The position numbers and the translations under genes are program-made. The notes under the pieces are model-generated. The model was not told where the DNA came from and made no database searches. It saw only the letters and a program-made list of their open reading frames with translations. DNA of 64,000 nucleotides, taken from positions 69,891,372 to 69,955,371 of the forward strand of contig JAKSZT010053887.1 in NCBI GenBank assembly GCA_026826555.1, given 5' to 3'. Shown piece by piece: positions 58,528-64,000 of the stretch. The stretch comes from Tolypeutes matacus (taxonomy: Eukaryota; Chordata; Mammalia; Cingulata; Chlamyphoridae). Numbering within the stretch: the stretch's first letter is position 1; each line of letters starts with the position of its first letter.

Positions 58528-59088
58528 AACATATTAAGACAAAATAGAAAAGTGGCAGAAAAAAGTCCTGCAATATCAGTAATTATTTTAGATTGTAAAT
58601 AGAGTAAACTATTCAGTCAAAAGGCAGAGATTGGCACTAATTATATTTTATTTTGTTTGGTTCTTTGTTTGATGATTTGTTTTTTTTCCTTCTCTCTTTT
58701 TTTTTTTTTTTCCCCTGAGTTTCCTTATGTTTGTCTCTTGCATGTATGCTTATCACACTTGTTTCTTTTTCCTAGTAAGTGTATTTGATTATTTTATGGA
58801 CTAAATGTTCATGGAGGATTTGGATCACAGAAGGGTTACAATGGGTACTGCGGGGGATTATTGGCGGGGGTTTCGTGGGGATTGGTTCATCCAAATATAC
58901 ATGAAAGATATACAAAATCATTCAAAGGATCGGGGGATGGGGCATGGTCACGATGGGTGGATAATCACACAATAAATGAGGGAATCTGAATTCCTAGCCT
59001 GGAGAGCTCTGTCACAGTCTCCAAGGGAGCAACAATAGTCCTCTGAGTGTAGGGACAGTGCCTGTCAAAATAGGATGACCCACTGATG

Positions 59089-59135
59089 TTTTTTTGTTTG
59101 TTTGTTTGTTTGTTTTTTGTTTTTGTTTTTTTTAT
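59089..59135. repeat. (GTTT)n tract
   Basis: A run of GTTT units followed by T-rich sequence inside family X. It may have expanded within this copy. Confidence 0.85.
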
Positions 59136-59357
59136 TGATGACTACCCTTGTGAGTCTTTGCTCTTGTAAATGAGACTTAGCCTGCAGTTGTGGGGTGCCT
59201 AAGGGTTGCCACCTGAGAGCCTCCTTGTTGCTCAAATGTGGCCTCTCTCTAAGCCAAACTCAGCATATGATTGCATTACCTTCCCCCCAACGTGGGACAT
59301 GACTCCCGGGGATGAGCCTCCCTGGCAACGAGGGATTAATACCAAGTGCCAACTGGC

Positions 59358-59433
59358 AGCTTTGCACAGTGGCAGTATTGTAGCCAATGAGGTTTATCCG
59401 AGGCACGATTATTGCTAATTGAAAACTTTTCCC
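59358..59433 (+). pseudogene. U4 snRNA pseudogene, 3'-truncated
   Basis: About 76 nt match the first 76 nt of vertebrate U4 small nuclear RNA, from 'agctttgcacagtggcagta' to 'gaaaacttttccc'. U4 pairs with U6 in the spliceosomal tri-snRNP; this piece covers stem II, the 5' stem-loop and stem I, but lacks the Sm site and 3' stem-loops. The three differences I see from the remembered human sequence are all CpG decay. A 17-bp duplication, 'ccaagtgccaactggca' (59342-59358 and 59432-59448), flanks it; it overlaps the insert ends. There is no poly(A) tail. It is a retropseudogene, not a gene. Confidence 0.95.
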
Positions 59434-60900
59434 AAGTGCCAACTGGCAACACAACTGGAAAAAGACCTTGAATAAAAGGGGGAAATGGTAAAGCCAAATG
59501 AGTTCAAGTGGCTAAGAGACTTCAAAGAGAGTCGGGAGGTCATCCCAGAGGTAACTCTTACGCACACCTCAGTAGGAGCTCATAGAACATCTAAGTGCCT
59601 ATCACCCCACTCAGTAGGGTTCCTGAGAGCTCCAGAGACACCCTGGTCCTATATAAGGGGGGATAGCCCCAGAGACTGATACCTTATCAGTGGGTTCTAT
59701 TTTGGAATCTGTGCTCCTGAGAGTGACAGAGTTGGACTCAAATAAGTCCTCCCTGCACATGGTTCACCAGTCCCTTCTATTCAAACCTATATGCGATGCT
59801 GGAGTTTTTAGGTATACTTCCAGAGACTGGAGCCTCCCGCCTACCTATGTGCCAGGTGTTCATGAAATCTAGGTGGAGCTGCAACTCCTACCCTACAGCT
59901 CAATGGGCTCATCCAAGTCACCAGGTGAGGAGACAATGATGGGAAATGGCCATCCCAGGGAATGGAGAGGGCCTGCATCTGCAGGCAGGATCATCCCACC
60001 CACCATATCCATGGGATATAAGCCCTCTCTCACTTGGAGTTGGAGTGGACATAACCATCCCAGTCCCCTCAGGATTGGGGGAAGAACTATGGACTAGAGT
60101 GGACTTGATGGTATTCTCTTGTTCACATATGATGATTCTAGCAATGCAAGAAATTATAACAATGAGGTGGAGCCAGTGGCCACTTGACACTTTTGGGGTA
60201 GGGAGGGGACGAGCAGTTGAAATACAGGGGCTTCTTTGGGAGTTGGAGGTTGTCCTGAGTACTGTTGTGGCAATGGATGTAGGCCTTTTTAAATCAGCAC
60301 ACACCACTCAGAACTGAGTGGGAGAGAGTGTGGTCTACAGTGTGAACTGTGGTCTATGGTTGGTGGCAAGGCTCCAGGATGTGTAAGTTCATTGAGGGTG
60401 GTGGGCCACACTGTGGGAGATGTTTGTGTGGGATGTGATGGGAGGTGTGGGAGGTGGGCAACATGGGAATCCCAGTGAGTTCCGTGTAATATTTTGGGTA
60501 ATCTAAACACCTCTTAAAATATATGTATATATATATATATAAACAACATTTTTGTAAGCAAATACACATATATGCATATATATTTATATATCATTTTGCA
60601 AATGTTTGTATGTATTGTGAGAATTTTTATTTTTACCCATAATAAAAATAAAAAAAAAGAATAATTAACAAACCAACATTTTCCTTTCCCGAAAAAAAAA
60701 AAAAAAAAAAAAAGGCAGAGATTGGTAGAATGGATAAAAAAAAAATAACATGACCCACCTATATGTTCTTTATAAATGACTCATATTACATTCAAAGACA
60801 CAAGAAGGTTGAGAGTGAAAGATTAGGAAAATATACACCATGCAAATAGTAACTAAAAGAGAACTGTGTATCTACACTGATATCAAATAAAAGAGACTTT

Positions 60901-61373
60901 GTTTTTTTTTTATTAAAGATTTATTCCCTCCTCCCTTTTTTGTTTGTTTATTTGGGTTTTTGTTTTATTTTGTTTTTTTATGCTTGCTGTCTGCTCTCTG
61001 TGTGTTCTTCTGTGTCTGTTTGTCTTCTCTTTAGGAGGCACTGGGAACTGATCCTGGGACCTTCTGGAGTGGAAGAGAGGCTCACAGTCTCTTATGCCAC
61101 CTTAGCTCCCTGGTCTGCTGTTTCTCTTATTGTATCTCCTTTCTGTCTCTTTTTGTTGTGTCATCTTGCTGTGCCAGCTCTCTGCCTGGGCCAGCACTTC
61201 CGTCCAGCCCAGCACTCCTGAACGGGCCAGCACTCCTGCACAGGCCAGCCCTACACTCGGGACAGCTCGCCACGTGGTCCAGGTTGCCTTTCACCAGGAA
61301 GCCCCAGGAATCAAACCCTGGACCTCCTGTATGGTAGATGGGAGCCCAGTTGCTTGAACCACATCCATTTCCC
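60901..61373 (-). mobile_element. Dimeric DASI SINE
   Basis: On the minus strand: a tRNA-like head ('gggaaatggatgtggttcaa', box B 'gtttgattcc'), a G+C-rich linker with CAGGAGTGCTGGCC-type repeats (61190-61260), a second tRNA-like unit, the 'taaagagaagacaaacagac' body and an A-rich tail. Flanks 'aaaagagacttt' (60889-60900) and 'aaaatagacttt' (61374-61385) agree at 11 of 12 positions. Confidence 0.9.
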
Positions 61374-61385
61374 AAAATAGACTTT

Positions 61386-61950
61386 AAATCAAAATTGTTA
61401 TGAAGAACAAAGAAAATCACTATATACTAACAAAGGAGTCACTTCAAAAAGAAGACAAAACAATTATATGCTCCAAATATATGAAACAAATATTTACAGA
61501 TTTAAAGGGAGAACTACACAGTTATACAATAATAGGAGACTTCAATACACCCTTTCAACAACATATAGAATATCTAGATAGAAGATCATTAAGGAAATAG
61601 AGGACTTAAATGATACAATAAACAACCTGAGAGACATATATAGAACACTTCACCCAACAGCAGCAGAACACACATTCTTTTCTGGTGCACACAGGTCATT
61701 CACCAAGCTATAACATATGTTATGTCACAAAACATGTCTCAAAAATGTAAATTATAGAAATCATACAATGTATCTTCTCTAACCACAAAGGAATGAAACA
61801 ATAAATCAAGAAGAGAGTCGGTCTGGAAAATCACAAATTGTAGGAATTAAAGAACATACTCTTAAACAACCAATGGGTCAAAAAAGAAACCACAAAGGGA
61901 GTTGGAAAATATCTTGAGGCAAATGAAAATGAAACACAGAGTTCAAAAAT
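61386..61950 (+). pseudogene. L1 ORF2 endonuclease-region pseudogene
   Basis: The 66-codon frame at 61400-61600 includes 'TIIGDFNTPFQQ', the GDFN motif of the L1 apurinic-like endonuclease that nicks target DNA. Downstream DNA ('caccaagctataacatatgt', 'caaccaatgggtcaaaaaag') continues ORF2 order with several stops. The reverse transcriptase domain is not reached. It is inactive. Confidence 0.85.
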
Positions 61951-62721
61951 GTATGGGAGGGGATTGTGGGAACACGGCTGATGGGGATAGGCAGATAAGG
62001 CTTAGATTTCACTAAAACAACAGAGATAAAGGCAAAGGCTGCCTTGGGGACCTGCTTTGGAGTACAGCAAACCAGGACACTGCTCCACAACTTCCAGAAG
62101 AGTGAGGGTCAGAGAGACAAAGAAGCCAAAACAAGTAATTGTGAGTTATTAAACCTCCCGGCTGCTGGGAAGGGTTCCCTTCCCCCACCCCAAGATATTA
62201 AACGAAGATAAAACTCCTGGCAAATTCTATCTAGCTGAGAGTAGAGCAAACATCTACCTCCACGGGAAGGTGCTCTGAGTCATCTAGGAGGGTAAAGGAC
62301 AGATAGGGAAGCCAGGGGGAAATCGTGGGTTGCTTACCTCAGTGGTTGGATGTGGCACACATACCCGGCCCTCAGTGTGGAGAGCCTAATTGGAGCCCCT
62401 GGCCCCTGCTCCAAACAGGAGTGTGATGGCAAATTCTCTGTGAGGAAGAGGGTTCTGGGAGGGTGGAGAGTGATTTCTTTGCAGTGAGTTTAGCCAGGTG
62501 GGCCCTCCTTGAATATCAGAAGGGACCCCAACTCGACAGGGAGGGGGAGGGGGATCTCCTCAGGTTGGCAGTCATGCCCAGCCACCTAGGTAAAGAGAGT
62601 AATTACATCAGAGAGGAGCAGAAAGAAGAGGTGATCAGCACCACTCCAGCAGACTGCAGGGAATCTAACTTGCCTGAGGGAAACGGAGCAGATAGCCTTC
62701 TGAAAGGATTATTAACCTAAG

Positions 62722-62800
62722 GGGGCAGAATAGCTCAGTGGAAGAATTCCTGCCTAGCATATATGAGGTCCCTGATTTGATTCCTGGATCTTCCTTGAGA
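62722..62800 (+). mobile_element. tRNA-Ala-derived SINE or tRNA pseudogene
   Basis: It follows tRNA-Ala(AGC) closely: an A-box 'tagctcagtgg', the anticodon-loop text 'cctagcata' with AGC, and box B 'gatttgattcc'. There is an insertion before the A box and the acceptor stem does not pair well. There is no clear poly(A) tail. It is closer to tRNA-Ala than the longer DASI copies and might be an early family member or an independent tRNA pseudogene. Confidence 0.65.
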
Positions 62801-63088
62801 AGTGATCCACCAGGTTATTAAGCATCAAGCTGAAACTTTATAACAGGGAACATACAGACATTCTCTTTGTATTAGCTTTTCTTGGATCTCTTATTTTTTC
62901 CAAAAAAAAAAAAAAAAAAGGTTCCTTTTTTTTAATATCCCTTATTTTACTCACTAAAACCCAGTTCAAAACCTGTAGTTGGTAGGCTGTAGGGTGAGAA
63001 ACTGATGAACACCAGCAGCCTGAGAAGATCCTTAGGGGTATAAAAGAGAAAGCTGGTTTTTCATGTTTATTTTTGTTTTTCTTTTTAA

Positions 63089-63446
63089 TTTTTTTCTTCT
63101 GTCTCCTTTTTAAATGAGTCACTGCTGTCTTGTTTCTTGCTTGTTGTGTATCCCCTACCTTTGTTTCTCTGCTTGTTTGTTTTTCTTTGTTTTTCTCTTT
63201 TTCTTTTGTTTACTGATTTACTCTACCCACCCTATTTCTTTTCTCTCCTTCATCTTTATAACTTTTGTTTTCTGATGTTGTTCTTTCATTCCACCTTTTC
63301 TAATCTTATTCCTCTGTGCTTCTTACTCATGTTAATTTTTCAATTTACTAGGTCTTGTATGGTTGCTCTCCTACCTTTTACAATTATGATTACTATTATT
63401 CTTTTGCTCTTCCTATCTCTTTCCTTTTCTCTGACCCTAATTTTTT
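63089..63446. repeat. Pyrimidine-rich tract
   Basis: About 350 nt with strong C+T bias on the plus strand, dominated by TTTCTTT, TGTTT and CTCTCC words. It creates a leucine/phenylalanine-rich chance frame at 63137-63556. It ends abruptly at the A-rich ORF1 leader. Confidence 0.75.
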
Positions 63447-63539
63447 TTCTTTCAAAGGAACATAGACAACAACAAGGAAATAGAATAAGAGGAACAAAAT
63501 GTCAAAGTGAAACCTTACCACATACAAAAAAAAAAAAAA

Positions 63540-64000
63540 AAAAAGCAACAAAATAAAATCATAGAATAGAGAAGGAAGCTAATCAACTGAATAAATCCAT
63601 TAAGATAAACAGAAAATTACAAGCCATACTAAGAAACAAGAAGACATGGCCCATTCCAACAAATGAAGTAAAAACCAGGAGGAGATGCAGAACATGGAAT
63701 AACTAATCAGAGATGTCCAAACAAATATCATGAATCAACTTAATGAAGTGAAGGAAGAGTTTAAGGATACTAAGAAGACACTGGGAGAACAAACTGAAGA
63801 AAGTCTAAACATACATAAAAAGATAATGGAGATTATGGTGATGAATGACACAATCCAAGAAATCAAAAATACGCTGGAAGCACACAATAGCAGATTTGAA
63901 CAGCCAGAGGAAAGAATCAGCGATGTGGAAGACAGTATATCTGAAATCAAACAGATAGGAGAAAAGATAGATAAAAAGATAGAAAAATTCAGCAGGGACT
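63540..64000 (+). pseudogene. L1 ORF1, 5' part, broken and cut by the window
   Basis: From 63703 to the window end 99 codons are open and read as the coiled-coil part of L1 ORF1p, for example 'SRFEQPEERISDVEDSISEI' near 63890-63950. Just upstream a TAA (63700-63702) replaces a sense codon. The N-terminal text 'KKTWPIPTNEVKTRRR' lies in another frame (near 63639-63686), so at least one stop and one frameshift disable the gene. ORF1p trimerises and binds L1 RNA. Confidence 0.85.

Larger units (their letters stand above)
58635..60709 (+). mobile_element. Retroposon family X, longest copy
   Basis: A 2.07-kb insert is flanked by a perfect 16-bp duplication, 'aaaaggcagagattgg' (58619-58634 and 60710-60725), and ends in A22. 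Its 3' half matches the three other family X copies. The 5' part has T-rich and GTTT-rich stretches. The middle includes 'ccaacgtgggacatgactcc' and 'ctcccggggatgagcctccc'. No reverse transcriptase, gag or other known domain is seen, so it was probably moved in trans by L1. A U4 snRNA piece was inserted into it later. Open frames of up to 123 codons are present (59946-60317) without recognisable motifs. Confidence 0.85.
55440..61950 (+). mobile_element. Old L1 carrying five nested insertions
   Basis: Collinear pieces read as one plus-strand L1: 5' UTR-like text (55440-55865), ORF1 (56322-56454 and 56963-57720), inter-ORF DNA (57720-58079, 58528-58634) and the ORF2 endonuclease region (60726-60900, 61386-61950). 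They are separated by an L1 3'-UTR piece, a SINE, a solo LTR, family X and another SINE. Each junction resumes the L1 where it left off. About 2.5 kb of the original L1 survives, all of it with stops and frameshifts. Confidence 0.8.
61951..63539 (+). mobile_element. L1 5' UTR, xenarthran-type
   Basis: It starts at or near 'gggaggggattgtgggaaca' and holds about 700 bp of G+C-richer promoter-like DNA. A tRNA-derived insertion, an A/T-rich patch and a 350-nt pyrimidine-rich tract (63089-63446) follow, then ORF1-linked sequence. The position upstream of an L1 ORF1 and the transition from G+C-rich to A-rich sense strand are the grounds for the call. The body of the element lies beyond the window. 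Confidence 0.65.

Noticed and set aside
59358..59433. Functional U4 snRNA gene
   Set aside because: Only 76 nt are present, the Sm site and 3' stem-loops are missing, and flanking duplications show a retroposed copy.
63137..63556. 139-codon Leu/Phe-rich frame resembling a membrane protein
   Set aside because: It is the translation of the pyrimidine-rich tract in an L1 5' UTR.

Overview
The window is non-coding mammalian genomic DNA, almost certainly from a xenarthran and most probably an armadillo. The evidence is many tRNA-Ala-derived SINEs of the DAS-SINE (DASI) type, several with two tRNA-like units. L1 3' ends with a non-primate 3' UTR and several LTR families I know only from armadillo and sloth sequence add to it. 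Species assignment is inference. No exon, processed coding pseudogene or functional host gene could be recognised. The open reading frames are short and mostly belong to repeats.

Layout. 1-5.3 kb: L2 remnant, the 3' end of a retroposon family called family X here, a SINE, then unique DNA. 5.3-6.8 kb: a three-level nest, a Tigger-like DNA transposon split by a solo LTR that is itself split by a poly(A) retroposon. 7-10.4 kb: old LTR, SINE tail, hAT MITE, L2. 10.4-14 kb: an L1 3' end split by a 2.4-kb Tigger element with a decayed transposase gene. 14.8-16 kb: a 1.1-kb family X copy. 16-28.6 kb: mostly single-copy DNA, richer in G+C at 24.4-28.2 kb, with an hAT MITE and a SINE carrying about 210 bp of extra 5' sequence inside its target-site duplication. 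28.6-43 kb: solo LTRs, MIRs, L1 fragments, MaLR LTRs and L2. 43-49.6 kb: mostly single-copy. 49.6-52.6 kb: L1 end fragments, a retroviral-type LTR, a GA repeat and an old LTR. 52.7-55.4 kb: little recognisable. 55.4-61.95 kb: one old L1 carrying at least five later insertions, including the longest family X copy (2.07 kb), which holds a U4 snRNA pseudogene. 61.95-64 kb: the 5' UTR and broken ORF1 start of an L1 that runs off the window.

The genes present are relics of selfish elements. The L1 machinery is the probable source of the SINE, family X and U4 insertions, which end in poly(A) or carry long target-site duplications. The Tigger and hAT elements moved by cut-and-paste, with TA and 8-bp duplications respectively. 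The LTRs carry TG...CA ends and, where intact, 5-bp duplications. Nesting gives a relative insertion chronology at several loci. The least familiar items are family X, the SINE with extra 5' sequence, and the tailless U4 pseudogene. All boundaries come from reading the sequence by eye; no alignment or database search was run.
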